Source of the DNA: Paenibacillus sp. KS-LC4
Lineage (GTDB): Bacteria; Bacillota; Bacilli; Paenibacillales; Paenibacillaceae
Reading direction: 5' to 3'
Assembly (NCBI RefSeq): GCF_036894955.1
Contig: NZ_CP145905.1
Location: 2,188,501-2,252,500 of the forward strand
DNA: 64,000 nt
Shown: one piece after another, positions 42,317-50,725 of the stretch
How the letters are laid out: every line of letters begins with the position of its first letter
Position numbering within the stretch: position 1 is the first letter of the stretch
Translations under genes and position numbers: made by a program
The notes under the pieces: generated by a model
Told to the model about the DNA's origin: nothing
Database searches by the model: none
What the model saw: only the letters and a program-made list of their open reading frames with translations

Positions 42317-43624
42317 ATGAGTCATTTCAAACGAGTCTTAATGCTAGGCACGGGGCCGGCGTCCATTCAACTTGCTGTCCTGCTGAAAAATAATTGGAAC
42401 AGCTGCATTGGCATTGCAGGAAGAAAATCGGTTCGTTCCGAACGCTTGTTCACGGCGCTTAAGCAAAGTCAGAACCAAGTTGAGGTAAACATTCAAAATA
42501 AAAAGCATCGGCCAATGGAAGGCAATTGTATAATTGATCATGTTTTTCAGGGATATGGTGCCATTACAGGGCAATGGGATACGCTGATCCTGTCTGTCAC
42601 AACCGATGCGTATATGGAGGTTTTGAAGCAACTTAGTGACGAGCTGCTCAAGCGAGCGAGGTGTATCGTATTAATATCCCCCACCTTTGGCTCAAACAGC
42701 TTAGTACGCCATTATATGAATACGATTCAGCCCAATGTGGACATTATCAGCTTCTCTACCTATCTCGGCGATACACGCTGGATGAACGGCGAGCCATCCA
42801 CCCAAGTTTTGACGACAGCGGTTAAGAACAAGGTATTTATCGGCTCCACGAACGAAGCATCGCCAAATGTCGAACGGCTTTGCGCCTTATTTGAACGATT
42901 GGGCATTATGCTGGAGGTTATGGGCAGTCCGATCGAAGCGGAAACGAGAAATATTTCTCTCTATGTCCACCCGCCGTTGTTTATGAATCCATTTTCACTG
43001 AATGCCATTTTTGAATATTCACCTATTAAGAAATATGTCTACAAAATGTTTCCCGAAGGACCGATTACGCAATATTTAATTCGCGATATGCTGGCCGGCT
43101 GGAAAGAGATGACGCATGTCATTGAAAAGCTGAATGTAATGGGTGTAAATCTGCTGAAGTTCATGACCGATGACAATTATCCGGTTAGATTAGAGAGCTT
43201 ATCGCGTTATGATATCGACAATTTTACTCAGCTGGATACGATTCATCAAGAGTATTTATTGTACATACGGTATACGTCGCTGTTAATCGACCCATTCTCG
43301 GAGCCGGATCAGGAGGGGAAGTACTTCGATTTCTCCGCCGTTCCCATTCGTCAAATCTTCATTAACCAAGAGCAATATTGGGATATTCCACGCATGCCCA
43401 AGGAGGATTATTATCGGATAAAAATCATTCAGGGTATTGCAAGATTTGTAGGCTCAAGCTGCCCGACCATTGACACCTTCATAACAACCTACGAGCAAAA
43501 AATCATGGAAGCGGCACAGGCGCTTAAGGGCGAGAAAATATCGGATGCATTTGCTGTACAAAGCTTTGAAGAGGATTTGAAGATGATCTGTAGCGAATTA
43601 GGCAAAAGCATAGAAAGTAGCTAA
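42317..43624 (+). CDS. cntM: Opine dehydrogenase of metallophore synthesis, CntM
   Basis: Condenses the CntL product with a 2-oxo acid and reduces the imine with NAD(P)H. 435 residues from ATG 42317 after AGGAAGGAG. The Rossmann motif LGTGPASIQLAVLL is at the N-terminus, with GRKSVRSERL after the second strand (basic residues that favour NADPH), then VLISPTFGSNSLVRHYM, the catalytic-His type stretch RNISLYVHPPLFMNPFSLN, and an all-helical dimer domain. Paenibacillus relatives use 2-oxoglutarate (bacillopaline) and S. aureus uses pyruvate; I cannot decide from sequence alone. Confidence 0.88.
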   Translation: MSHFKRVLMLGTGPASIQLAVLLKNNWNSCIGIAGRKSVRSERLFTALKQSQNQVEVNIQNKKHRPMEGNCIIDHVFQGYGAITGQWDTLILSVTTDAYMEVLKQLSDELLKRARCIVLISPTFGSNSLVRHYMNTIQPNVDIISFSTYLGDTRWMNGEPSTQVLTTAVKNKVFIGSTNEASPNVERLCALFERLGIMLEVMGSPIEAETRNISLYVHPPLFMNPFSLNAIFEYSPIKKYVYKMFPEGPITQYLIRDMLAGWKEMTHVIEKLNVMGVNLLKFMTDDNYPVRLESLSRYDIDNFTQLDTIHQEYLLYIRYTSLLIDPFSEPDQEGKYFDFSAVPIRQIFINQEQYWDIPRMPKEDYYRIKIIQGIARFVGSSCPTIDTFITTYEQKIMEAAQALKGEKISDAFAVQSFEEDLKMICSELGKSIESS

Positions 43625-43655
43625 TGCAGTGCGCACTTACATAGGAGGAAATGAC

Positions 43656-45263
43656 ATGACAAGAACAATAGCTGTTTTGTTAACTGCTTTCATCGTTTCA
43701 ATCGTTTTATTAACAGGCTGCAGTGGCGGAAATGCTGCGAAAACAGGAGCAGCGGATTCAGGCAAGGAGCTCGTGTACGCCACAGCAAAAGATATTAATG
43801 ATATGAACCCTCATCTGTATCCAGGCTCCTTGCCAGCGCAAGGGATGGTGTATGAGTCATTAGTTGAAAATACGGAGGAGGGCATTAAGCCGTTGCTTGC
43901 CGAATCGTGGGACGTGTCTGAGGATGGCAAGGTTTACACCTTTCATTTGAGAAAAGATGTAAAGTTTCACGATGGCGAGCCCTTTAACGCCGAGGCGGTT
44001 AAGAAAAATATAGAGGCGGTGCAAAGCAATGCCAGCAAGCATTCATGGATCAAGCTTTCCACGAAAATTGTGAGTGCTAACGTACTCGATGAGTTTGCGT
44101 TTGAATTGGTGCTGTCAGAGCCCTATTATCCGACGTTGCTTGAATTATCCATGACCAGGCCTTATGTATTCATCTCGCCCAAGGATTTCGTTAATGGGGA
44201 AACAAAAGACGGTGTAAGCGGCCATCATGGCACGGGACCATACAAGCTAACGGAGCAGAAAACCGATCAGTATGCGACCTTCGAGGCAAATGAAAATTAT
44301 TGGGGCGGCGCTCCAAAGGTGAATAAGATTACAGCAAAGGTGCTTCCGGCAGGGGAGACGACATTTTTGGCGCTGCAAAAGGGAGAGGTCAACTTCATAT
44401 TTACAGATGATCGCGGCTCAGACAGCATTGATGTCGATGCCATGAATCAGCTCATGGATTCGGGCGACTTCCAGCTTGTTAGAAGTAAAGCGATGAATAC
44501 GAAGATGATCGTTGCCAATAGCAGTAAATCGGATAGTCCTGCCCATGAAACGGCTGTTCGTGAAGCGATTTGGTATTCGATTGACAGAGAAACGATTAGC
44601 AAGCAAATTTTTAACGGGACGGAAACAGCGGCTAATACGCTATTTTCACCCAACGTCAATTATGCCAATGTCGAGCTAAAGAAACGCGGCTTCGACTTGG
44701 ATACAGCGAAGCAGCTGTTGGAGAAAGCAGGCTGGCTGCTGGAAGGTGGCAGCGAGATCAGAACGAAGGATGGCAAGCCGCTCGCGATGAAGCTTTATTA
44801 TGATGTTAACTCCTCCTCTCAAAAGTCCGAGGCCGAATTCATTCAAAGCACCTTGAAAAAGGCAGGCGTTCAGTTGGAGCTTGTCGGGGAAGAATCCTCC
44901 TCCATCGCCAATAGAAGAGCAACGGGAGACTATGATTTGCTGTTCAATCAAACCTGGGGGCTCGCCTATGATCCACAGAGCACAATCTCTGCATTTACTT
45001 CCGAGTCTGCTTATTATCACACGACAAGCGGCATTTCCAAAGCCGATGAATTGTACAAAAACATTGATGAAGTGATGGTCACGCTGGATGAGAAAAAACG
45101 GAAAGCGTTGTATGCAAACATTTTAACGATAGTCCATAATGAGGCGGTCTTTATTCCTCTTACCAATGGCAGCGTTACAATTGTTGCTCCAACAAGCCTT
45201 CAGGGTATCTCATTTAAGCAAACGCAGTTTGAACTGCCCTTTGAGCGCATGTATTTTGAATAG
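43656..45263 (+). CDS. cntA: Metallophore-binding lipoprotein, CntA (NikA/OppA family)
   Basis: Extracellular receptor for the metal-loaded opine. From ATG 43656 after AGGAGGAAATGAC, 535 residues: lipoprotein signal with lipobox LLTGC (Cys24), then the peptide/nickel-binding family 5 fold (YATAKDINDMNPHLY, VYTFHLRKDVKFHDGEPFNAEAVKKN, GTGPYKLTEQ, AIWYSIDRETI, LAYDPQSTISAF). Length and N-terminal pattern agree with NikA/CntA. Gap to cntM 31 bp, to cntB 23 bp. Confidence 0.88.
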   Translation: MTRTIAVLLTAFIVSIVLLTGCSGGNAAKTGAADSGKELVYATAKDINDMNPHLYPGSLPAQGMVYESLVENTEEGIKPLLAESWDVSEDGKVYTFHLRKDVKFHDGEPFNAEAVKKNIEAVQSNASKHSWIKLSTKIVSANVLDEFAFELVLSEPYYPTLLELSMTRPYVFISPKDFVNGETKDGVSGHHGTGPYKLTEQKTDQYATFEANENYWGGAPKVNKITAKVLPAGETTFLALQKGEVNFIFTDDRGSDSIDVDAMNQLMDSGDFQLVRSKAMNTKMIVANSSKSDSPAHETAVREAIWYSIDRETISKQIFNGTETAANTLFSPNVNYANVELKKRGFDLDTAKQLLEKAGWLLEGGSEIRTKDGKPLAMKLYYDVNSSSQKSEAEFIQSTLKKAGVQLELVGEESSSIANRRATGDYDLLFNQTWGLAYDPQSTISAFTSESAYYHTTSGISKADELYKNIDEVMVTLDEKKRKALYANILTIVHNEAVFIPLTNGSVTIVAPTSLQGISFKQTQFELPFERMYFE

Positions 45264-45286
45264 ATACCCCCAACAAGGAGCTTGCT

Positions 45287-46222
45287 ATGATCAGCTATAT
45301 TATCAAACGGTCACTCCTTTCGATTCCGTTGCTTGTGATTATAACCTTTTTAACATTTGGCTTGAATCATCTTTCTCCTTTAGATCCGGCCGAGGTCATA
45401 TTACATGCGCAGGGCGTCCCGGCCATCACAGATGAATTAATAGCAGAAACGAAGGCGGCGCTTGGCATGGATCGGCCCTTTCTCCTTCGTTATATGCATT
45501 GGCTCGTATCATGCCTGCAGCTCGATTTCGGGAGCTCTTATGTGACTGGCAAAACGGTAGGGTCCTTGCTGGCCCCCGCATTTCTAAATACGTTAAAGCT
45601 GACGTTGGTTTCAGCGGCTGCCATTATTGTGCTGTCTATTGGCTTAGGAGTAATTAGTGCACGTAGAGAAGGGAAAATGACCGACAAAGCCATTAGAGGC
45701 GTCTCCTTTTTTCTAACCTCTATGCCGCCTTATTGGCTAGCGGCGCTTATGGTTTGGTATTTTTCCGTGCAATTGGATTTGCTGCCGACAAGTGGGATGG
45801 ACTCTTTCAAAAGCTATATTTTACCGGTCATCGTCATCACGATTAGCTTTACCGGCATTTATTTTCGAATCGTTAGAAGCGCCATGTTAAGCAATATGAA
45901 TGAAGACTACGTGCTGTACGGCAGGGCGTGCGGCTTGCCAGAGCAGAAAATAACGCTGCATATATTGAAAAATTCATTGCAGGTCGCTATTTCCGTATTT
46001 TGCATGGCGATCCCGATTATTTTAGGCAGTACAGTCGTCGTTGAAAATATATTTGCTTGGCCGGGTTTAGGAACGCTGAGTGTTAAAGCTATTGTTAGCA
46101 GGGACTTTCCGATCATTCAGGCGTATGTCCTTGTACTCGCAATCGCTTTTGTTCTGTTCAACACCGCTTCTGACATTATAAATGCGGCGATGAACCCTAA
46201 GTTAAGGAAGGCCACTAAATGA
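45287..46222 (+). CDS. cntB: Metallophore ABC importer permease, CntB (OppB/NikB family)
   Basis: 311-residue inner-membrane permease: first membrane segment MISYIIKRSLLSIPLLVI, periplasmic loop with LGMDRPFLLRYMHWL and LDFGSSYVTGKTV (typical OppB), five further segments, and the EAA-type loop NEDYVLYGRACGLPEQKITL. ATG 45287 after AAGGAG. Overlaps cntC by 4 bases. Confidence 0.9.
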   Translation: MISYIIKRSLLSIPLLVIITFLTFGLNHLSPLDPAEVILHAQGVPAITDELIAETKAALGMDRPFLLRYMHWLVSCLQLDFGSSYVTGKTVGSLLAPAFLNTLKLTLVSAAAIIVLSIGLGVISARREGKMTDKAIRGVSFFLTSMPPYWLAALMVWYFSVQLDLLPTSGMDSFKSYILPVIVITISFTGIYFRIVRSAMLSNMNEDYVLYGRACGLPEQKITLHILKNSLQVAISVFCMAIPIILGSTVVVENIFAWPGLGTLSVKAIVSRDFPIIQAYVLVLAIAFVLFNTASDIINAAMNPKLRKATK

Positions 46223-47112
46223 AGAGATTACAATTTCTATGGCGTGATAAGCTGGCCGCCGCATCTTTAGCTATTGTTGCCGTAACCATTGTTGCAGGAA
46301 TATTTGCCCCGTTATTTGCACCGCATGATCCCGAAGAAGTGCATATGGAGCTGCGCTATGCTGCTTCCTCGTCGGAGTATTGGTTAGGGAATGACCATCT
46401 CGGGCGCTGTATTTTATCGAGATTAATATATGGCATCCGTCCCAGCGTCCTTTGGGTGCTTGCTGCACTTGCCGTATCGGTAGGGATTGGGGCGATTGTT
46501 GGTTTTATAGCGGGCTACTTTAGAGGGATAACCGATATGGTTATGATGAGAATTTGTGATGTCATGCTCTCTTTCCCGGGATATGTCATGACACTAGCTG
46601 TCATTGGCATTTTGGGGGTAGGTTTTGAAAATATTTTGATCGCTTTCGTATTGATAAAATGGGCCTGGTTTGCTCGAATCATTCGAACGTCAGTGATGCA
46701 ATACGCCGATTCCGACTATGTGAAGTTTTCCAAGGTGCTCGGTATTAGCGATATTAAAATTATAACGAGGCATATGGCTCCTGTGGCGCTTCCGGACATT
46801 GCCGTTATTGCAAGCAGCTCCCTCGGTTCAATGATCCTGCAATTATCAGGATTTTCGTTTCTCGGGTTAGGCATTCAAGCACCGAACGCGGAGTGGGGCA
46901 TGATGCTAAATGAGGCGAGAGAAGTGATGTTCTCAAAGCCGGCGTTTATGCTCGCGCCCGGTTTAACGATTATTGTTGTCGTATCGGCGATTCATTTTTT
47001 GTCAGATGCGCTCCAGGTTGCTTTAGATCCTAAATTATCGGCCTCCAAATATAAGCGGAATGGACAGGAGCCTGCTGTTGCTGCAAGGCTACAAGGGAAG
47101 GAGGTGACTTGA
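46219..47112 (+). CDS. cntC: Metallophore ABC importer permease, CntC (OppC/NikC family)
   Basis: 297 residues: cytoplasmic N-terminus MKRLQFLWRDKLAAASLAIV, LFAPHDPEEVHMELRYA, the OppC signature LGNDHLGRCILSRLIYGIRPSV, and the EAA-type loop SDYVKFSKVLGISDIKIITR. Six membrane segments. Forms the transmembrane heterodimer with CntB, to which its start is coupled through ATGA. Confidence 0.9.
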   Translation: MKRLQFLWRDKLAAASLAIVAVTIVAGIFAPLFAPHDPEEVHMELRYAASSSEYWLGNDHLGRCILSRLIYGIRPSVLWVLAALAVSVGIGAIVGFIAGYFRGITDMVMMRICDVMLSFPGYVMTLAVIGILGVGFENILIAFVLIKWAWFARIIRTSVMQYADSDYVKFSKVLGISDIKIITRHMAPVALPDIAVIASSSLGSMILQLSGFSFLGLGIQAPNAEWGMMLNEAREVMFSKPAFMLAPGLTIIVVVSAIHFLSDALQVALDPKLSASKYKRNGQEPAVAARLQGKEVT

Positions 47113-47116
47113 TTTT

Positions 47117-47941
47117 ATGGCTATTTTGGAAGTGGCGAATTTGAAAATTTGGGACAGTCAGACGGGTCAAGTCCTTGTGCCGGGAAGCTCCTTTCATGTC
47201 AAGCGGGGCAGCTGCCTAGCCATAGTCGGAGAAAGTGGAAGCGGAAAATCGCTGACATGCAGAGCCATCATGAGATTAAACAAGCCTGGTATTCGTCAAT
47301 CGGGGGATATTTTGTTTAACGGGGTCAATCTAAGCGAGCTTTCGGAAAAAGAAATGAGGAAAAAAAGAGGAAAGCAGCTAGGCATGATTTTGCAAAATGG
47401 GATGCGCGCCTTTGATCCATCCTGCATGGTCGGCGTTCATTTAAGGGAAACGCTGGCTTGTCATTTCGGTTGGGGCCGCGAAGAAATAACGGCTAACATG
47501 AAACGCGCTATGGAAAGCGTAAGGCTGAAAGATCCGGTCGCGGTGATGAATAGGTATCCGCACCAGCTTTCGGGAGGCATGCTTCAGCGGATTATGATTG
47601 CGCTCACTCTGGTGCTGGAACCAGCTATCGTCATTGCTGATGAGCCGACGACGGCGCTAGATACCGTCTCGCAATATGAGGTCGTTGAACAATTGATGCA
47701 ATTGCGGGAGAATATGGGCTGCTCGATGATTTTTATTTCCCATGATTTGGGCATCGTTCGAAAAATAGCGGATGATGTTCTAGTTATGAAAGCAGGGGAG
47801 ATAGTGGAGCGAGGGACGAAGCAGGCTATTTTCTCGGGAGCCGCACATGAGTATACCCGCTATTTAGTATCGTCGAAGCAAGCGCTGAATGAGCATTTCC
47901 AGCGATTAATGATGGGAGGCGTTAGTCTTGCTCAGCGTTGA
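47117..47941 (+). CDS. cntD: Metallophore ABC importer ATPase, CntD
   Basis: 274-residue ATP-binding subunit of the OppD/NikD type. Walker A is VGESGSGKSLT, the Q-loop region MILQNGMRAFDPS, ABC signature LSGGMLQRI, Walker B VIADEPTTALD, and switch His in MIFISHDLGIV. The C-terminal Cys-rich OppD extension is short. ATG 47117; its end overlaps cntF by 14 bases. Confidence 0.9.
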   Translation: MAILEVANLKIWDSQTGQVLVPGSSFHVKRGSCLAIVGESGSGKSLTCRAIMRLNKPGIRQSGDILFNGVNLSELSEKEMRKKRGKQLGMILQNGMRAFDPSCMVGVHLRETLACHFGWGREEITANMKRAMESVRLKDPVAVMNRYPHQLSGGMLQRIMIALTLVLEPAIVIADEPTTALDTVSQYEVVEQLMQLRENMGCSMIFISHDLGIVRKIADDVLVMKAGEIVERGTKQAIFSGAAHEYTRYLVSSKQALNEHFQRLMMGGVSLAQR

Positions 47942-48671
47942 CCGTGTTTATAAATCCTATACAAAAGGCGGATGGTTTGCTAGAGAAGCACAGCAGGTGC
48001 TGACAAACATAAGCTTCGAATGCGGGCAGGGCGAATGCTTGGGCATCATCGGGGAAAGCGGTAGCGGCAAATCGACATTGGGGCGATTATTATTGGGGCT
48101 GGAAAAGCCCGATAGCGGTAGTATTTTATTTGAGGGAAACAAAGCAGAGGAGCGAAAGGCAAGACAGGGGCAGATTAGCGCCGTGTTTCAGGATTATACC
48201 TCCTCCATGAACCCCTTTTATACAGTAGAACAGGCGCTGATGGAGCCTTTGAAGCAGCAAAGCGGAGATCATCAGAAGGCGCAAGACAAGATGGATCTGC
48301 TCCTGCATCAGGTGGGACTCAGCCCCTCCTATCGAAAAAAATATCCACATGAGTTATCGGGCGGGGAGGCTCAGCGGGTATGTATCGCAAGGGCGGTTGC
48401 CACAACGCCGAAATGTATTTTATTAGATGAAGCGATCAGCTCTTTGGATGGCTCCGTGCAAATGCAGGTGCTGGAATTGTTAAAAAGCTTGCGGAAAGCT
48501 TACAACATGGCCTACATTTTCATCACCCATGATATTCTGTCTGCCGCTTATATTTGCGATAGAGTATTGATTATGAATAATGGCAAGATCGAAGAAATGG
48601 TCAAAATCGAGCATTTAAAAGACGTCCAGTCAGCGTATGCAAGAAAATTGCTCCAGATGATCATTACGTAA
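47928..48671 (+). CDS. cntF: Metallophore ABC importer ATPase, CntF
   Basis: 247 residues starting at TTG 47928, 9 bases after GGGAGG inside cntD. Walker A GESGSGKSTLGRLL, Q-loop AVFQDYTSSMNPF, signature LSGGEAQRVCIARAV, Walker B ILLDEAISSLD (Ala where Pro is usual in DEPxxxLD), switch His YIFITHDILSA. Pairs with CntD to power uptake. Confidence 0.9.
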   Translation: MLSVDRVYKSYTKGGWFAREAQQVLTNISFECGQGECLGIIGESGSGKSTLGRLLLGLEKPDSGSILFEGNKAEERKARQGQISAVFQDYTSSMNPFYTVEQALMEPLKQQSGDHQKAQDKMDLLLHQVGLSPSYRKKYPHELSGGEAQRVCIARAVATTPKCILLDEAISSLDGSVQMQVLELLKSLRKAYNMAYIFITHDILSAAYICDRVLIMNNGKIEEMVKIEHLKDVQSAYARKLLQMIIT

Positions 48672-48748
48672 CGCTAGCAGCAAGGGTAGCGGCAGGGTGA
48701 GTCCCATGAGACGGCCACAAGGAGAAGAGAGAGGAAGGAGCAGGAGAG

Positions 48749-49942
48749 GTGAGAGGAGCTTTATCATGGCCTTTTATGCGTTTATATATGTTGACTCTGT
48801 TGTATTTTAGCGCTAACTCAATACTAAATGTCATTATTCCTTTAAAGGGTGAATCGCTTGGCGCTACCAATACAACGATTGGTGTCATTATGGGGGCGTA
48901 TTTATTTACAACGATGTTTTTTCGGCCATGGGCGGGCAAAATGATTCAAAAGTACGGTCCCATCCGTGTGCTGCGCACGATTCTGATCATTAATGGCCTT
49001 GCTTTAATTTTATACACGTTTACGGGACTGGAGGGGTATTTCGTCGCCCGCATGCTGCAAGGTGCATGTACAGCCTTTTTCTCCATGGCTTTGCAATTGG
49101 GCATTATTGATGCACTGCCAGAAAAGGACCGTTCGCAGGGGATTTCCATGTATTCCTTATGTGCTTCCATGCCAGGTATAATCGGTCCCTTATTGGCTTT
49201 AGGCATTTGGCAGGCGGGGGATATGAATTCTTTCACAGCGGCTATGATCGTGATTGCTATTTTTACAGGGATTGTAGGCTATAGCGCCAAAATGGACCAA
49301 CAACCGGCCGAGGCTCAGCCTGCTCCGGGCCAGCAAGGGCAGGGCAGTACGATGTTCGAGTCGTTTGGCCAGTTATTCAAAAACCCGCATTTGTTCAAAT
49401 GCAGTGTGCTGATGCTGATTGCTTCCCTTGTATTTGGGGCGGTAACCACCTTCATACCGCTATATGCCGCCCAAATCGAAGGCGGAAATGCGGCAATTTA
49501 TCTCATGCTTCAGGCAGGAGCTGTAGTAGTAGCACGCTTTGCATTACGAAAGAAAATTCCTTCGGATGGCAAATGGCATTCTGCTTTTGTTATGGTCATT
49601 ATGCTGATGCTAGCTGCAGCAGCGTTATGTGTCAGCTTTTCTGAAATGGGCGGAGCCTTCTTGTTCTATGCTGGCGCAGGCTTGATGGGCATCGCTCAAG
49701 CACTGCTCTATCCAACCTTAACGACGTATTTATCTTTTGTTTTGCCGCAATTGAATCGTAATGTATTCATTGGTTTATTTATTGCTACGGCGGATCTGGG
49801 CGTTTCACTCGGCGGGGTCATTATGGGGCCAGTAGCTGATATTTTCTCTTATTCCTTTATGTATATGCTTTGCGCGATTTTGGGCGCGTCAATGATCGTT
49901 TTTAGTTATGAGCGCCGCAGCAAATCAAGCCTTGGGCGATGA
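48749..49942 (+). CDS. cntE: Opine metallophore exporter, CntE (MFS)
   Basis: 397-residue major facilitator with twelve predicted membrane segments. The A-type motif region is FFRPWAGKMIQKYGPIRVLR in loop 2-3, and ARMLQGACTAFFSMALQL is segment 4. Homologous position, last in cntKLMABCDFE, identifies it as the secretion pump for the apo-metallophore. Start GTG 48749, 10 bases after GAAGGAG; 77 bp follow cntF without a terminator. Confidence 0.85.
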   Translation: MRGALSWPFMRLYMLTLLYFSANSILNVIIPLKGESLGATNTTIGVIMGAYLFTTMFFRPWAGKMIQKYGPIRVLRTILIINGLALILYTFTGLEGYFVARMLQGACTAFFSMALQLGIIDALPEKDRSQGISMYSLCASMPGIIGPLLALGIWQAGDMNSFTAAMIVIAIFTGIVGYSAKMDQQPAEAQPAPGQQGQGSTMFESFGQLFKNPHLFKCSVLMLIASLVFGAVTTFIPLYAAQIEGGNAAIYLMLQAGAVVVARFALRKKIPSDGKWHSAFVMVIMLMLAAAALCVSFSEMGGAFLFYAGAGLMGIAQALLYPTLTTYLSFVLPQLNRNVFIGLFIATADLGVSLGGVIMGPVADIFSYSFMYMLCAILGASMIVFSYERRSKSSLGR

Positions 49943-50063
49943 TCCCGTCCTGCAAGCCGCGGAAGCAGGGGGGACCATCGCCTTCCATGTCAAACATACA
50001 GGCGGCATTTCCTTTCTGCGAATACAATATCGTGTATTCCAAAACCGGAAGGGGATCATTATT

Positions 50064-50399
50064 TTGAAGCGAAATGATTATTATAATATGGGTACTATAG
50101 GAAATATGGGAAATACGGGTAATACGGGTAATACGGGTAATGTAGGCGGTATGAATGACATGAACTTTTGTCCCGATTGTCCAACGCAGACGATCTATGA
50201 CCCTCCGATCGTACAATACGAGAACTACTATCATCCACAGCTTGTGAATGTCGTTCAAAATATTGAAACAGTGAAGCAGCATCATTGTTGTCCGGTGTAT
50301 AAGCAGCATTTTACGCATACGGAGAAAAATGTGATGGTTTCAAATGCGAGGCGCACGAAGCAGTCTAAAGCAGCATCCAAAAAACGTTCAAAAAAATAG
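50064..50399 (+). CDS. Spore coat protein, CotD-like
   Basis: TTG 50064, 9 bases after AAGGGG, gives 111 residues; the first ATG (50088) lacks a ribosome site. N-terminus carries a 9-bp repeat encoding GNT units (MGNTGNTGNTGNVGGMN), then CPDCPTQTIYDPPIVQYENY, YHPQLVNVVQNIE, KQHHCCPVYKQHF and a Lys/Ser-rich tail. The Cys/His/Tyr composition and the YDPPIVQYENYYHPQ phrase recall inner coat protein CotD of spore formers. It follows cntE after 121 bp but probably belongs to sporulation control rather than zinc; a terminator follows. Confidence 0.6.
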   Translation: MKRNDYYNMGTIGNMGNTGNTGNTGNVGGMNDMNFCPDCPTQTIYDPPIVQYENYYHPQLVNVVQNIETVKQHHCCPVYKQHFTHTEKNVMVSNARRTKQSKAASKKRSKK

Positions 50400-50414
50400 G
50401 CTAATTGTTAAACA

Positions 50415-50473
50415 AAGACCCGTAAGAACAGCCGCTTGATAAGTCAAGCGATTATCTTGCGGGTCTTCCTATT
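50415..50473 (+). terminator. Long hairpin terminator after the CotD-like gene
   Basis: Arms 50415-50427 and 50455-50467 (AAGACCCGTAAGA / TCTTGCGGGTCTT) enclose a second perfect hairpin CGCTTGA-taag-TCAAGCG (50433-50450); CCTATT follows. Confidence 0.75.
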
Positions 50474-50492
50474 ATTTAACGTAAGACATACG

Positions 50493-50568
50493 AATCCTCG
50501 GTCATTTGCCCCTCTAAACGTGTAACCATTATCTATCTAAGTGAGGGACTTGTTTGTGTTATTTTTTA
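50493..50568 (+). promoter_or_regulatory. Shared upstream element, copy 1 (before the sensor kinase gene)
   Basis: 76 bp that match 53924-53999 without gaps at 57 of 76 positions. The best block is CTCTAAACGT(G/A)TAACCAT (50512-50529). It lies about 160 bp before the proposed kinase start and is the main feature of the 50400-50725 gap. Likely binding site of the co-encoded YesN-like regulator. Confidence 0.65.
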
Positions 50569-50725
50569 CATAGCATTCCTTAGTAATGGCTATATCGTTT
50601 TTTTTATTTTCGCGATTATTGCCAGCCTCGAGAAAGTTTCGATTTTCCACTTGCAAGAAGTCAATCATGGTATCATAAATTATAAATTTGTTATTCTCGG
50701 GAGCGTGAGTTTTATTTTCTTTAAC

